DNA of 64,000 nt, taken from Flaccisagitta enflata (taxonomy: Eukaryota; Chaetognatha; Sagittoidea; Aphragmophora). Below, piece by piece: positions 11,216-36,545 of this stretch. Position numbers and translations under genes: made by a program. The DNA is taken from NCBI GenBank assembly GCA_965153355.1, contig OZ231127.1:53444001-53508000 (forward strand), written 5' to 3'. Position 1 is the first letter of the stretch. Every line of letters begins with the position of its first letter. A model generated the notes under the pieces. It searched no databases, was not told the origin of the DNA, and saw only the letters and a program-made list of their open reading frames with translations.

Positions 11216-11570
11216 AAAAAGAAACAAAGAGAGATGGACAACAAAGACAGTAGTTTTAAAAGGTAAATGAAAGACAAGGGAGGAGAGAAGAAGAAGTAGA
11301 AGGGGAAGAAGGAAGAAGAATATGATGAAAGAGAAAGGAATTGTCCAATTCATCATTGATAACATTAATTTCATTCTTTTAGTATCTTCAGCAAGACTTC
11401 ATGAAAATCCTGGCATTCTCTTGCCAGAATTGTTACACAGTGTCTTATGTATGTCACCCCTAAGCAAATTGGCAAAAGTCACAAATATCAAAATTTTTTG
11501 CCTTAAACCAATCATATGTATTGCATAGAAGTCAAAAAAAGTTATAGAGCACTTTCGGTAAAGAATTGAC
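11216..11570. other. No gene recognised
   Basis: Purine-rich then mixed sequence leading into the 163-bp satellite. No coding evidence was seen. Confidence 0.5.
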
Positions 11571-11574
11571 GACG

Positions 11575-12510
11575 CAGTGCCGTAAAACGCCGTAAAATTC
11601 CGTAATAATGACATTTTTACCAGTTTTTCAGGTTGATGATGTTAAAAAAAAAAGGTGTTATGGTTGGCGAACGGTCATACAGTAACTGTGTGGCTTTGAG
11701 ATATACTCATACCAAAGATCAAGTGAAACCGTTATCATTCAGCATCTTTTTTTGCCGTAAAATGCCGTAAAAATGGCTATTTTCACACTTTTTAAGGTCG
11801 TTATTGTTTTAAAACAGCTGTATAAGGTGGCAAAGGGTTAAACACTAATGGTTTGGCGCTCGGACATACTCTTACCAAGAATTGAGTGGAGCCGTCATCA
11901 TTCAGTGTCTTTTTTTGCCGTAAAATGTCGTAAAAATGGCTATTTTCACACTTTCATAGGTTGTTATTGTTTAAAAACAGCTGTAATAGGTTGCAAAGGG
12001 TCAAATACTAATGGTTTGGCTCTGGAACATACTCTTGCCAAAAATTGAGTGGAGCTGTCATCATTCAGTGTCATTTTTTGCCGTAAAATGCCGTAAAAAT
12101 AACTATTTTCACACTTTTTTAAGTCGTAAATGTTTTAAAACAGCTCTAATAGGAAGCAAAGGGTCAAACAATAATAGTTTGGCTCTGAGACAAATTCTTA
12201 CCAAAAACTGAGTGGAGCTGTCATCATTCAGTGTCATTTTTGCCGTAAAATGCCGTAAAAATGGCTATTTTCACACTTTTTTTAAGTCATTCATGTTTTA
12301 AAGCAGCTGTAATAGGCGGCCAAGGGTCAAACACTAATGGTTTGGCTCTGGGACATACTTATGCCAAATACTGAGTGGAGCCGTTGTCAAGTAGTGTCAT
12401 TTCTTGCCGTAAAATGCCGTAAAAATGGCTATTTTCACACTTTTTAGGTCTTTAATGTTTTAAAACAGCTGTGATGGGTGGCAAAGGGTCAGACACTAAT
12501 GGTTTGTGAG
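11575..12510. repeat. 163-bp satellite, five to six copies
   Basis: The diagnostic word gccgtaaaatgccgtaaaaa starts at about 11754, 11917, 12080, 12242 and 12406, giving spacings of 163, 163, 162 and 164 bp. Each unit also carries ggctattttcacactttt, acagctgtaatagg and gagtggagccgtcatcattc. The first copy (from about 11580) is more diverged. No inverted structure was noticed within the unit. Confidence 0.92.
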
Positions 12511-12934
12511 TAAGAGTCGGAAAGTGGAAAAACAATTGTTGAAGAGGTGTATGAGTGGGGGGGGAAATTTGGAAGCGCTTGCCCATTCATCCGCGACAAT
12601 ATTGTAACACTAGCTACATAGACTAGTTTTTTCCAATAATGAAAATTAATTGTATTGGATTATCACACCTCTCTGGATACGCCCCCAAGAGGTATGAAAA
12701 GACCGTTTTTGCCACTGTGTCATTTGTCATCAGGAACATGTGGGATACTAAAAAAACAAAAAAACAAATAAATTCATCTTAAATTTTTTCATTTATATAA
12801 CTCTTTTGGTAGAAAAAGGTATTTTTAACATTTTTTTTTGCTTAAAATTTTTTTTTGAGCTTTGAAAATTCTAATTAATACTGAAAATGTGAGGCAATCG
12901 TTTGAATATACACATTTTAACCCTTCACAACATG
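12511..12934. other. AT-rich sequence, no gene recognised
   Basis: Separates two tandem-repeat arrays. No feature beyond A/T homopolymers was seen. Confidence 0.5.
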
Positions 12935-13480
12935 TTTTTTGAGATAACATACAAATTAGAGCTTAAAAATAGTTTAAAAATGATAAAATATGGTTTTTTT
13001 CAGCATTTTTGATCTTTAAACTTTAAAAAATCCCCAACAACTGGTTGTTCTGGGTAAAAGTATCTTGTATCTTTACTCAAACTATAACTACACATTATAA
13101 GGATTTTTTCTGGATAAATACAGCTGCACAAACTATTTTATGCTCAAAAATGCTAAAAAAAGCCATATTATGTTATTTTTAAGCTATTTTTAGGCTCTAA
13201 ACCCAAAACTATCATAAATAACTGGTTATTCAGGGCATAAGTATTTATACTCGGACTAATACTATACATTTCTAGAATTTTTTTTGTTTTTATGCTTCAT
13301 TAACATGGAAAAACTTAAAAAAACTGAAAAAAAACAATATTTTACTATTTTTAGGCTATTTTTAAGCTCTTATCTAAAAGATATGTAAAAAAACTTGTTG
13401 TTACAGGTAAAAATGTGTATATCCAAACTATTGCCACACATTTCCAGGAGTCATGGAGATTTTTGAAGTTGCGTAAACAA
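12935..13480. repeat. Diverged ~177-bp AT-rich tandem repeat, three copies
   Basis: The phrase aactggttgttctgggtaaa at 13039 recurs as aactggttattcagggcata at 13220 and aacttgttgttacaggtaaa at 13392, offsets of 181 and 172 bp. Each copy has a preceding ctatttttaggct-like stretch and a following tcaaactat..acacatt segment. Confidence 0.75.
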
Positions 13481-14589
13481 TTTTTTACCAAAAAAATGCT
13501 AAAAATAAGCTTTTTTCACCTAAAAAGTGCTGTAAACAAAAAAATTTGAGATGAATTTTTTTGTTTTTTTGTTTTGTTTACAATATGGAAATAACTGAAC
13601 TGATAATTGACCATTTTTGACTATTCCAAAAATTTTGGATAATTTCACCCAAAATCATGGTTTTCTTGTGTATAGTATTTTGGCGAGTATCATCAATTCG
13701 TTCAGCTATAGCATATGCAAATAGTTTCTAGGGTCAGTGACAACCCTCATGCAAAATTTGGAGACAATAGGAGCAAAACAGCAAAAAAAAAAAATATGTT
13801 TTTTCAATTTTTAAGTGATAGGTCAGTTGGGCTGGTATGCATATTAAAAAAAATTTCAACTGTCGGTTTTAGAGACACCATGTCAGGGAAGTTTTTCCCC
13901 TAAAAATTTAAGGTGTCAGCTAAATTTTGGTTGTAGATATTCAAATTTGATTTTTGTCATTTTTGTCATTTTTGATATTCTGGCAAATCTGGTCAAAAAC
14001 GACTAAAAGCCCGCCCGAGTCCGGGTATTTTGACAGTGGTCCTGGAAACTACCCTAATAGGGCTATCAAATTGTGAAAAAAAATTCATGGGGTTTTCTGG
14101 GGTAATATAGGTTTCAGGTCCATCTTTGTGCGTATTTTGTGTTAAAAAAAGTGAAAAAGTGTACTTTTTTGTTTATCGCGGCTAGGATACTACATCTTAT
14201 GGGATTTTTTTTTTCAGATACCAGTAGAGCTGCTCAAGACCAAGCCAGCAAAAAAATCCGCATGTCCAAAATGCAATTTTTAGAGCCACAGCGATCGATT
14301 TTGTAACAACAGTTCACGACAAAAAAGGTCGAAATTTCAACCTCCCAAAAACGTCGATTTTTGACTTTGTGGAGCTTGTAGCGCCACGTTAGTCGGAAAA
14401 AAAGTTAAAAATCATTTGTTTGGTCTTAGTTTACGTGTTACCTTGCCATTAAAAAAAAAATCAACGCCAAAATCTCAATTTTGATTTTTGACCCCCCAAA
14501 GTTAGCCCTGATGACGCTTTTCATCAAGATACGACAGGGTGTGTTAGTGACAAATTAAACTCTGTTTGCTTTCTTTTGTGTGGTAGTTT
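13481..14589. other. AT-rich sequence, no gene recognised
   Basis: Many T/A homopolymers. I found no reading frame with exon-like composition, and cannot tell whether this is decayed mobile-element sequence. Confidence 0.5.
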
Positions 14590-14732
14590 TAGGGCTATAT
14601 ATCGATTATTTCCAAGCGGATTTTTTTGTTTTTTGGCTCTAACTGTAGCTCATGCATAGTACTAAACATTTCCGGCAGTTACAACCCTTGGCCTTTTTTT
14701 TCCACCATGAGTTTGTTCCTGGGATCCGTGTG
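14590..14732 (+). repeat. Dispersed repeat G, second copy
   Basis: Reverse-complement match to 6958-7108 (shared tatcgattatttccaagcgg and ctaactgtagctcatgcata). It lies immediately before an ACCG-type tetranucleotide run and a long (AC)n tract. Confidence 0.88.
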
Positions 14733-14764
14733 TGACCGACAGACCAACCAACCGATCGACCGAC

Positions 14765-14915
<151 letters not shown>

Positions 14916-14924
14916 AAACAAAAG

Positions 14925-15140
14925 AAGTAACGCGGGGTTACAATATCGTCGCGGAAGGGTGGATAGGGGCAAACAACCCCCCTTCCACACCCCCTCCATA
15001 CATCCAAACTCACTGGAGGTCGAAAATGCGCATTTTATACACTTTTCGACTCGTGCATTATGGACAGACAAACAGACGGACGGAAGGGTGGACGTACGGA
15101 CAGACAGATGGACGGACGGACGGTTGGACGGACAAAGCTT
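14925..15140 (-). mobile_element. Family E hairpin element, minus orientation
   Basis: Begins with the stem GTAACGCGGGGTTAC (14927-14941), then caatatcgtcgcggaaggg, acaaccccccttccacaccc, cgaaaatgcgcattttat and an ACGG/ACAG tetranucleotide run ending at gacaaagcttctgac. Relative to the other family E copies, the stem carries a paired A-T for G-C exchange. Confidence 0.75.
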
Positions 15141-15277
15141 CTGACAGAATCTCGACTCGAGACTCTCGAGTTCACCAAAAACTAAGACAAATTCACAATG
15201 ATTCACCCATTAGTACCTCTTTAATAGCAACTAGGCTGGAAACGAGGCCATAGAACAGGCGCAGGAAAAAAAACCAG

Positions 15278-15356
<79 letters not shown>

Positions 15357-15524
15357 GCAACGGCAGCAGCAGCAACGGCATGCTGACTATGAATGGCAAA
15401 GCGCCGGCCACAACGACGACAACGACAGCGACGACAACGGTAGCGACAGGCAAGCGGCGACAGCGGCGGCGACGGCGACAGCGACAACGACGACGACGAC
15501 AGCGACAACAACAACAACAGCATC

Positions 15525-15609
<85 letters not shown>

Positions 15610-15612
15610 TAA
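15278..15612. repeat. (CAA)n and CGA/CGG-type trinucleotide cluster
   Basis: Two perfect CAA arrays (about 15278-15356 and 15516-15609) flank a degenerate segment of CGACAA, GCGGCG and CAGCGA triplets. The Val-, Gln- and Leu-rich frames are by-products. Confidence 0.95.
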
Positions 15613-16700
15613 ACAACAAATGTATACAATTCAGGTTTTTTCCCAAATTTTCTCAGGATCAAAAAGGTTGGCGAAGTCGGCTTTCTAGATTCGGATTTCA
15701 GCCCCTATCCCTAAAATGTTTGATCACGGTATTATATATAAAAAAAGATAGGTCCTTGTTAATAAAGAGACAAAATGAAAGAAAAAATCAATATCGATAT
15801 TTTTAGCGAAACTTGATTAAGGCAGAAAAGTAAATGATCTTGGTATGAAAACCAGGCTAGGATGAAAACTGGGCGCTGAGCGTTCTCAATTTTCTTATGG
15901 CTTGAGATGAAAAGACACACACACACAGAGAGACAGAGCCAGAGAGAGAGACAAAGACAGAGACAGACAGACAGATAGACAGAGAGGTGGGGTATGACAA
16001 AGACGTTAAATCGATTGGCAGATGATATGCGCAGTGTCAGTCAAAGAAAAAAGACGTGTGAAGTTTTTTTTTCTTCTTCGTAGAAAAAAAATTATTGAGC
16101 TTTGAAAGGTGGAATTTGAAGAATTTAACAAGTTTGATAAAAAGAGGTACATATATATCCTTTATATATCTCCGAGTCTCTAGGAAGATTTATGTACTAG
16201 ACTACGTTCCTGTATTCCTCCTGTCTCTCGACACCATTTGCTGTATCTTTTTTTTTTTTCACAATGGGTATTTTTGAGGATAACCTATTTTTTACGTAAC
16301 AGGTATAATTGGCAAAACTGGTGCATCAGATCGTGATAGTCATGACACTTAAAATTGTGCGCTTTGTTGTCTTTGTTTCCATTGACGAGGGCCATTGTTA
16401 GGACTTTTTCTTCCAAGCAACGTATGCGAGTTCGCTATAGCGGGTCCTCTTACTGCGCATACGCTATAGCGGGACCCCACTGTGTCTTGTACAATCAAGG
16501 TTGGTAAGGCGCCGCCGATGCTGTTGCCTAAAGAAGTATCAGCTTTGATCAGCGATAAACAGGTCTCCCTTTCATTTCTTCTCACACTACATTTGCTCCG
16601 AGTACTTTGTTTACTCATACCGTCTATCACCTCGTTAATCCTTCCCTAACTTAGGTCCTAAGATTGTGTTTTGTTGCTCTGTGTCCGCCTTTGTTTGTCT
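15613..16700. other. No confirmed gene; isolated transposon-terminus-like sequence near 16440-16480
   Basis: Mostly AT-rich. The segment ctatagcgggaccccactgt near 16460 resembles a pogo/Tc1-mariner-type terminus, but no partner terminus or TA duplication was found. A short minus-strand frame beginning MALVNGNKDN (16285-16395) has a good start context but no supporting splice sites. Confidence 0.4.
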
Positions 16701-16707
16701 GTATTTT

Positions 16708-17072
16708 TAGTCGCGTGCACGCGACTCTACAACCCGCTTTGTCCGTCGGTCCGTCGGTCCGTCGGTCCATCGGTCAAACTTTACTTATTTTATTACTTTT
16801 AGTTATTCTTGGTCATTCTAAGCCATTTTCAGTCATTCTAAGTCATTATTAGTCATTCTAAGTCATTGTAAGTCATTTTAAGTCATTTTTCATAACATTA
16901 AGTCACCTTAGTCAATATGGTCAATTTAGTTGTATAAGTCATTTATCATCATTTTATGTCTTTTTAAGTCATTTTAAGTCAGCTTAAGTCATTTTAAGTC
17001 ATCCTAAGTCATTATAAGTCAATTCGAGTCATCCTAAATTATTTATGTCGACTTTTAGGTGTTGGCCTTGTT
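16708..17072 (+). mobile_element. Family B hairpin element with AAGTCATTTT tandem core
   Basis: Perfect hairpin AGTCGCGTGCACGCGACT (16708-16725), tctacaacccgctttgtccg and CGGTCCGT repeats. The core is a tandem array of a roughly 10-bp unit near AAGTCATTTT, and the distal end reads GTCGACTTTTAGGTGTTGGCCTTGTT in part. It shares the hairpin and CCTTGTT end with family A but not the core. Confidence 0.9.
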
Positions 17073-17220
17073 GACTCCGCCTGTCAGTATTTTTGTTCCA
17101 CGATAGCGGAACACTTAAGTCCCACAGATTTCTCTTTCAGTGTATTCATGCATGTGTAAATATATCACAATCATACTCAAAGGCAACTTTGGGCTACTTA
17201 AGTAAACATCTTTTATAGCG

Positions 17221-17283
17221 AAGGTTCATCCACTCATCAATATGAGATAGCAAGGTTCATCCACTCATCAATATGAGATAGCG
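17221..17283. repeat. 31-bp perfect tandem duplication
   Basis: Two consecutive copies of a unit that begins aaggttcatccactcatcaa and ends atgagatagc. Confidence 0.93.
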
Positions 17284-18216
<933 letters not shown>

Positions 18217-18484
18217 CCCGTATTCTTTTGCCATTTTTTGTTCTTTTGTTTATTATATTTTCTGTTTATCTTTTTCCCTGCTGCCCTCAAACACGTTAAT
18301 CTCTTTTTCTTGAACATTTGTTAGGTAAACAAAAACTCTTTTCATTCAGATTCGCCTTTTTTCTCCCTTCTTTTTCCCTTTTTCTTTGCGTTGTTCCTCA
18401 TCTTTTTTGGGTTTTTGGGTAAGTCCCCCTTCCATTTGGCATCAATATCATCTTCATCATCTTTGTCATCGTCAGCCTAACGAT

Positions 18485-19002
<518 letters not shown>

Positions 19003-19066
19003 ATACCATTAACATCTTTAAATTATCATCTTCCCAAAACAGCGAAAGCACCTTGAAGGGAAAAGG

Positions 19067-19069
<3 letters not shown>

Positions 19070-19153
<84 letters not shown>
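19070..19153. repeat. (TC)n microsatellite
   Basis: About 84 bp of CT dinucleotide. Confidence 0.97.
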
Positions 19154-19155
<2 letters not shown>

Positions 19156-20235
19156 TCATTAAGTGAAATTATATTTGATGAGTCATTTTCTGTTTTCGCA
19201 CAAACAACAAATTTACACGAATTAAAAAGGAGATGAAAAAGGAGAACCTTGAGACACCCGCGATGGGAATTGGGAAAAAGAGATGATAAACCATCTAAAA
19301 GTTGCCTTAGATGATTCCCAAGGTTGAGCGCGACTCCGGCGACGGCAATATATCCTCGAAAAAAAAAGGACGAAATGGTGAGGAATGGGATACAGTTACA
19401 TTGTTACACCCTCGCTACAACGAATCCGAGAGTAAAGAAACTCTGCCTATAACGGAGATGAAATCTTACTGCCTTGTTATTTCTTTGTGATCTACACATT
19501 TCCAATAATAGGTATCCACATACAACACCTATTATCAGTCTATATAACAGATGACATTGCGGTCCTTAGACATCCGGTTTTTTTTGCGAGGTTCAAGGGG
19601 GTAACAACGATAACGACATTAACAACGGCAATGATGACGACAAAGATGAAAAAACGACAACTGGAACAAAAACGACAACGACCACGACAAATGCAATGAC
19701 AACATCAACGATTTAACGACATGAAGAACCGAAACAGCGAGAACGGCAATAGTAAAGGTTTGAGCACAAAAATCACAGTTCAACGGACGGACGGATATAA
19801 CTCACTCAGGCATACAGATTGTGGAGAAGCGGGAAAAAAAATGAAGAAAAAAACGGATATTTCGTTTTAGAAGTGCACTCATAAAGTTGTCACACGTTAT
19901 TTCTTTATTGGATGATCTAAAAATCGATGTTGTTCTATAAATCTACCATTTTTAAGATTGAAATAATAAAAATTGACTTCATTTTTCCATAAATTCACCA
20001 TTTTAGACTGCCTTGTTTGTCGGAATCTTGCGAGAAGCTGAAAGCTCGGAAGAATAATAATATCTGGATATCAGATCTAGAAAGTCTCAATGAGGACAAT
20101 TTGATGAGATTGGGAATTGATGATTGAGGATTCAAAAGTGGGCAGGGCCAGGGCATATGGGCATCAGCAAGTACAAGAACAATAACGAAAACAAAAACAG
20201 GAACAACAAAAACATCATGAAGAAGAATAAGAAAA
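19154..20235. other. No gene recognised
   Basis: Mixed sequence with a degenerate ACGACAA-rich stretch near 19600-19710. I found no splice-compatible exon. Confidence 0.5.
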
Positions 20236-20352
<117 letters not shown>

Positions 20353-20606
20353 TATGAGAGTGATATGTTTTTTTCAGGCAAGATATCGTCGAAGTCGTCA
20401 ACGTTGTTAATTTCGTCGTCGTCGACCTCGCCCCCGACGAAGATTCTTCTTCTTCTTCTTCCTCTTCTTCCACTCCTTCCATTTTTCCTTCTCTTTCTTT
20501 ATCTCCTCCTTTCCTCCTTTTTAACTTTTTCATTTCTTTTTCTTTTTCTTTTTCATTAACTTTTCTTTTTCTTTTTCTTTTTCTTCTTCTTGTTCTTTTT
20601 CTTTTT

Positions 20607-20777
20607 AGTTGCGGACACGCAACTCTATAAGAGGCTTTGTCCGTTGGTCCGTTGGTCCGTTGGTCCGTCTGTCCGTCCTTCTATCCGTCCGTCCTTCAGC
20701 ACGAGTTGAATGGGAAAATGCTTGTATCCGCCCCTGCCCACCCGTCCGCAACTGGTGGCCGTGTATCCGGCCTTGTT
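20607..20777 (+). mobile_element. Family A hairpin element, AGTTGCGGAC subtype
   Basis: Hairpin AGTTGCGGACACGCAACT (20607-20624), a (CCGTTGGT)n/(GTCC)n microsatellite, gcccctgcccacc, the inner arm GTCCGCAACT (20744-20753) and the end GTGTATCCGGCCTTGTT. The inner arm is an exact reverse complement of this subtype's left arm. Confidence 0.92.
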
Positions 20778-20855
20778 CTTTTTCTTTTTCTTTTTCTTTT
20801 TCTTTTTCTTTTTCTTTTTCTTTTTCTTTTTCTTTTTCTTTTTCTTTTTCTTTTT
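20778..20855. repeat. (CTTTTT)n hexanucleotide array exactly between two elements
   Basis: Thirteen or so CTTTTT units fill the space between the CCTTGTT end of one hairpin element and the TTTTTAGGTGCG start of the next, with no other sequence between. Confidence 0.95.
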
Positions 20856-20978
20856 AGGTGCGACAAAGCACCTCTATAACTGGCTGTGTCCGTCGGTCGG
20901 TCGGTCGGTTGGTTGGTCGGGTAACGCATTCGTTCGTCGATCCACACGTCGCACCTTATTGGCCTACTTGGCCTTGTT
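20856..20978 (+). mobile_element. Family C hairpin element
   Basis: Hairpin AGGTGCGACAAAGCACCT (20856-20873), tctataactggctgtgtccg, (GGTC)n, the inner arm GTCGCACCT (20948-20956), tattggcctacttggccttg and tt. It has the same architecture as family A with an unrelated hairpin sequence and a short core. A second copy, inverted, lies at 59349-59477. Confidence 0.9.
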
Positions 20979-21265
20979 CCTTTTTTTCTTCTTATTTTTC
21001 TCATTCTTTTTTCTTCTTATTTTTCTCATTCTTTTTCTTTTTCTTTTTCTTTTTCTTTATCTTTTTCTTCTTTTTCTTCTTCTTCTCCTTCTTCTTCTTC
21101 TTCTTTTTCTTCTTTTTATCTTCTCCTTTTTCTTCCTCCTCTTCTTTTTCCTCATCTTTATTCGAAGTTCTTGTTCTTAATCTTGTTCTCCTACTTTTTT
21201 TCTTCTTCTCATTATTGATGTTCCTCTTATTTCTATTTTCTTTCTTTTCCCTCTCTCTCCGTCTT
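20979..21265. repeat. Degenerate pyrimidine-rich TTC/TTTTC tract
   Basis: Poly-pyrimidine sequence of TTC, TTTTC and TTATT words. The Phe- and Leu-rich frames are by-products. Confidence 0.8.
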
Positions 21266-21456
21266 CATTTTAAATCTTCCTCTGCCAGAACTTTTATTTT
21301 TTACCCTTTGACTCGTTATTACTTTTTTAATTCTTAATTATCGACAAAACTCTTTCAAATCGGGGACGAAAAAAAGGAGAAAAAAAATTGCGAGAAAAAA
21401 AAAATCGCGAGAAGATTTGCCATAAAATCAATGATTATTATCAAATATTTGTTCTT

Positions 21457-21459
<3 letters not shown>

Positions 21460-21512
<53 letters not shown>
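21460..21512. repeat. (TC)n microsatellite upstream of the gene
   Basis: About 52 bp of CT dinucleotide, 360 bp upstream of the chosen start codon. Any promoter role is unproven. Confidence 0.95.
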
Positions 21513-21515
<3 letters not shown>

Positions 21516-21871
21516 CCCGTCTCAATCTTAGCCAAATATCTACTTAGGACGGCCGGGAAAACAATAACAATGTGTAATGTGCCAAATTCTAATTTGCTCT
21601 CTTGAATTGAAAGGAAGACGCAAAAATGAAGAAAAAATGGGGGAAAAGTCTAACAGAAACGGAATAATTTGAGATAAAAAAAGCGATGAAAAAAACAAAC
21701 AAACAGACAAACCAACAAATAAACGATTTATTTCGTCATCACTCTGGACCCGTTTTTTGCCCCGCCGTCAATAGCGAGAGGAGACAGAAAAAAAAAGGTG
21801 AAAAAGCAGCTCCCAAATCGAGCATTCCAAACCAAACAAAAGACAACTACGCGTTAAAAAGGACAACAAAA

Positions 21872-33038
<11,167 letters not shown>

Positions 33039-33285
33039 CGCACGTGAAATGTATGACTTTGTATGGTATCTAAAGTTTACATTTTAAAAGAATATTCTTA
33101 TATATCCAGCGAATGTGTGTTTCGGTTTACACTCTTTTCTTCTTTTTTTTTTTTTTTTTTTTATGAGAACGTATTTTTTTGGGGCAAGCCGTCAAATTTC
33201 TTAAATTTTTAGTAGTTTTAAGGCTTGAACGTTTTTAAAATGTTTTAATCTATTCTATGCATAAACAAAATATTCTTTAATACAA

Positions 33286-33291
33286 AATAAA
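33286..33291 (+). promoter_or_regulatory. Possible polyadenylation signal AATAAA
   Basis: Lies about 250 bp after the stop codon, in AT-rich sequence. It is a consensus match only. The surrounding 33175-33365 segment resembles the interior of the fold-back at 48.9-50.0 kb, so the signal may have been supplied by a repeat. Confidence 0.4.
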
Positions 33292-33469
33292 GCCTTCTCA
33301 TTTTAGCATATTCTTAAATTTCTTAAGATTCTAAGCCTAACGTTCTTATAAACTTGGTTCTTATTAGAAACAGAGTGTATTCACGAAGTGGGTTTCTTTT
33401 TAGGTGGTTCAAAAAGGTGTATTTTTTTCAAAAAACTATTTGAGTGAATTATTGATTTTGCAATTAAAG

Positions 33470-33690
33470 GAATTAGAAAGATAGAAGAGAAAAAAGGAAA
33501 GAGAAAGAAAGAAAAAGAGGAAGGAAAACAAAGAGAAAGAAAAGAAAAGAGAAAGAAAAGAAAAGAAAAGAAAAGAGAAAGAAAAGAGAAAGAAAAGAAA
33601 AGAGAAGAGGAAGAAAAGAAAAGAGAAAGAGAAGTGAATAGAGAGAAAAGAAAAAAAAAAGGAAAGAAGAGGAAAGAAAAAACATCAACC
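33470..33690. repeat. GAAA/GAAAA purine tract
   Basis: Degenerate (GAAAA)n/(GAAA)n. Confidence 0.85.
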
Positions 33691-34490
33691 AACGCTCTAA
33701 CCAAGATTTCTTTCTCTTTGCAAAACATGTTTTATCGCCAAACGTCTCTTGCCTCATTGGAGGATGTATTGGATGTATTGGTTCAGTCTTTGCCCCCTTT
33801 ACCTTTAACTGATTATCCTTCGCATTTCTCTCTCCTCAGTCCTCCTCCAAGCTCCCCCCCTCGAAAAAATCCCAGGAATTGTACCGATATGAATGCTTTA
33901 TTTACTCTTGATAATCAAGATCTGATTGCATTTACAATTGGCGTTCATAAAAAAAAAGAATTATGAAGTAACTTGTTTAAGCTTCCATCTCTTCAAGCCT
34001 ATACTTTAAGCCTTGCCAAACTTTTATTTCTCCTCCCCTGTTCTTTAAAATCTATCGCCATCATTACATCGATCATGTCCTAAAACTTTCTACTTTGTCC
34101 ATGCAAAAACCTCAAGCGTACATCTCCATTTCCTTCTTTGTTCATCCTTTCTCCGAGTTGTCAATCGTCATCCATCACGCCACATCCTTCAGCCCTGCTT
34201 TTAATCCGTTCTGAATGCCACAACCCCCCCCCCCTCATAACCCAATATGTTGTATGGCTGATGAAATCATTTCCCCTTTCCCATCATGCTTTTCTTTGCG
34301 TACAGTGCGTTTAGTTTAAAAGTGTTCAAACTTCCAAAATATAGCACACGCATTGTATAGAAATGTTATGTAGAATATGATTTAGACCAACTCTTCATAA
34401 GCATGTCTGTGCTAGATTTTATTAAGTGATTATGGCCCCTAGCTACTACCCTTTAACAATCCCTGATGAAATAACACCAAAATCTAAAAA
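33691..34490. other. No gene recognised
   Basis: Mixed sequence with no support for coding. Confidence 0.5.
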
Positions 34491-34491
34491 A

Positions 34492-34636
34492 ACAAGGCCG
34501 GATACACGGCAATCCAGTTGCGGATGGTTGAGCAGGAGCAGTAATGCAAAAAACGCTTGAAATTCAAAAATGTGATGGACTCACATACCAACTGACATGT
34601 CAACACAGCAAGGCGTAGAGTTGCGTGTCCGCGACT
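34492..34636 (-). mobile_element. Family A hairpin element, short subtype, minus orientation
   Basis: Starts acaaggccggatacacggca, then agttgcggatggttgagcag, a weak tetranucleotide region and the hairpin AGTTGCGTGTCCGCGACT (34619-34636) followed by AAAAA. The hairpin arms and the inner arm no longer match perfectly. Confidence 0.88.
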
Positions 34637-35600
34637 AAAAAACTCTGCAGTAGATAGATGATTGAATGGACCAATGGATGGATAGGTGGAACATTGTACA
34701 TATGGACCAATAGACTGACAGGCTGATGGACCAATAAGGCATTGTGTAAAAATGTGTCCGTGACTTAAAACCAAAAAGGAATATTGATACTGTGTCTAGA
34801 TTATAAAAAATCTTTTCCTCCAGTTTGGCGGCTTTCGAACTAAATGTACTGTACTTTTTTCTTTTACGATGATGTCTTGATCTTGAGCCTTGATATGGCC
34901 GAGAAATCTTTTTTAGTATTACCTTTTTCGGTTCCTTTTGAGATTTAACTGACCCCGTTTTTGGGATGATTTGAACTTTGAGTGCGAATGTGTTTGTGTG
35001 TGTATGCTCATGTACGTGCGCGTGGTTGTGTATTATTGTCATTCTCATTATGATTTGTGTGGCATTTTTTTTTCTTCGAATTTGTCTGTTCTCCTCTTTG
35101 GTAAATGGTTTACGGTTGGACGTGACCCAATGTGAAAGAAATAGAATAAGCTATGTATTTCACAGTGCATTATAAGCGCGGTAACATGGTTCTCATCGAC
35201 TAATGCCATTATGACTTATTTATGATGAGGAATGAAATGATATTTGACATTAGATGAACAAGAGAAAAAATATATTGTATTACTGTGAACGAGGAGCAGG
35301 CAAATATAATACTTATTTTGAAAGTGGATACGAAATATAAGTAAAATGATAAAAAGATCTTAAGAGGTTACGATTTTTTTTTGTAGTTGTAAAGAGAAAT
35401 TGTTGCCAGAATCAGGATAGACTGAAAAAAATGATAACTTCAAATCTAGAAATTGAGGTATCACAAATATGAAAAAAATAATAAGGGGGGAAAAAGAGAA
35501 AAAAAATTCTGGCTCAATTGAATGGAGAAAAGGGTCTCTTCGATTATCGGATAACCGCAAAATTTGTCATAAATTTGTCATAAATTCGTCGGATTTTTTT
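34637..35600. other. No gene recognised
   Basis: Contains a short run of ATGG/ATTG words near 34640-34735, possibly a remnant of an element tail. Nothing else was identified. Confidence 0.5.
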
Positions 35601-35605
35601 GACAT

Positions 35606-36320
<715 letters not shown>

Positions 36321-36324
36321 TCGA

Positions 36325-36545
36325 CACCCTCGCTCTCGTTCCCTCGCTCTCGTTCCCTCGCTCTCGTTCCCTCGCACTCAACCCCGCGATCTCTTCCCCA
36401 CGCTCTCCTCCCCTCGCACTCTTCCCCTTGCTTTCGTTCCCTCGTTTAGTTCCCTCGCTCTCCATCCAACGTTTTCTTCCCCTTGCTCTCTTCCCCTTGC
36501 TCTCATCTGCACCCTTTGTCGCTCTCGTGCTCCCATACCCTTGCT
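36325..36545. repeat. 14-bp CCCTCGCTCTCGTT minisatellite, degenerating
   Basis: Three clean units of ccctcgctctcgtt near 36329-36370 are followed by variants (cccctcgcactctt, ccccttgctctctt) to about 36545. Confidence 0.85.

Noticed and set aside
16285-16395. Minus-strand 36-residue frame beginning MALVNGNKDNKA
   Set aside because: Good start context and protein-like composition, but very short and with no usable splice donor or neighbouring exon.
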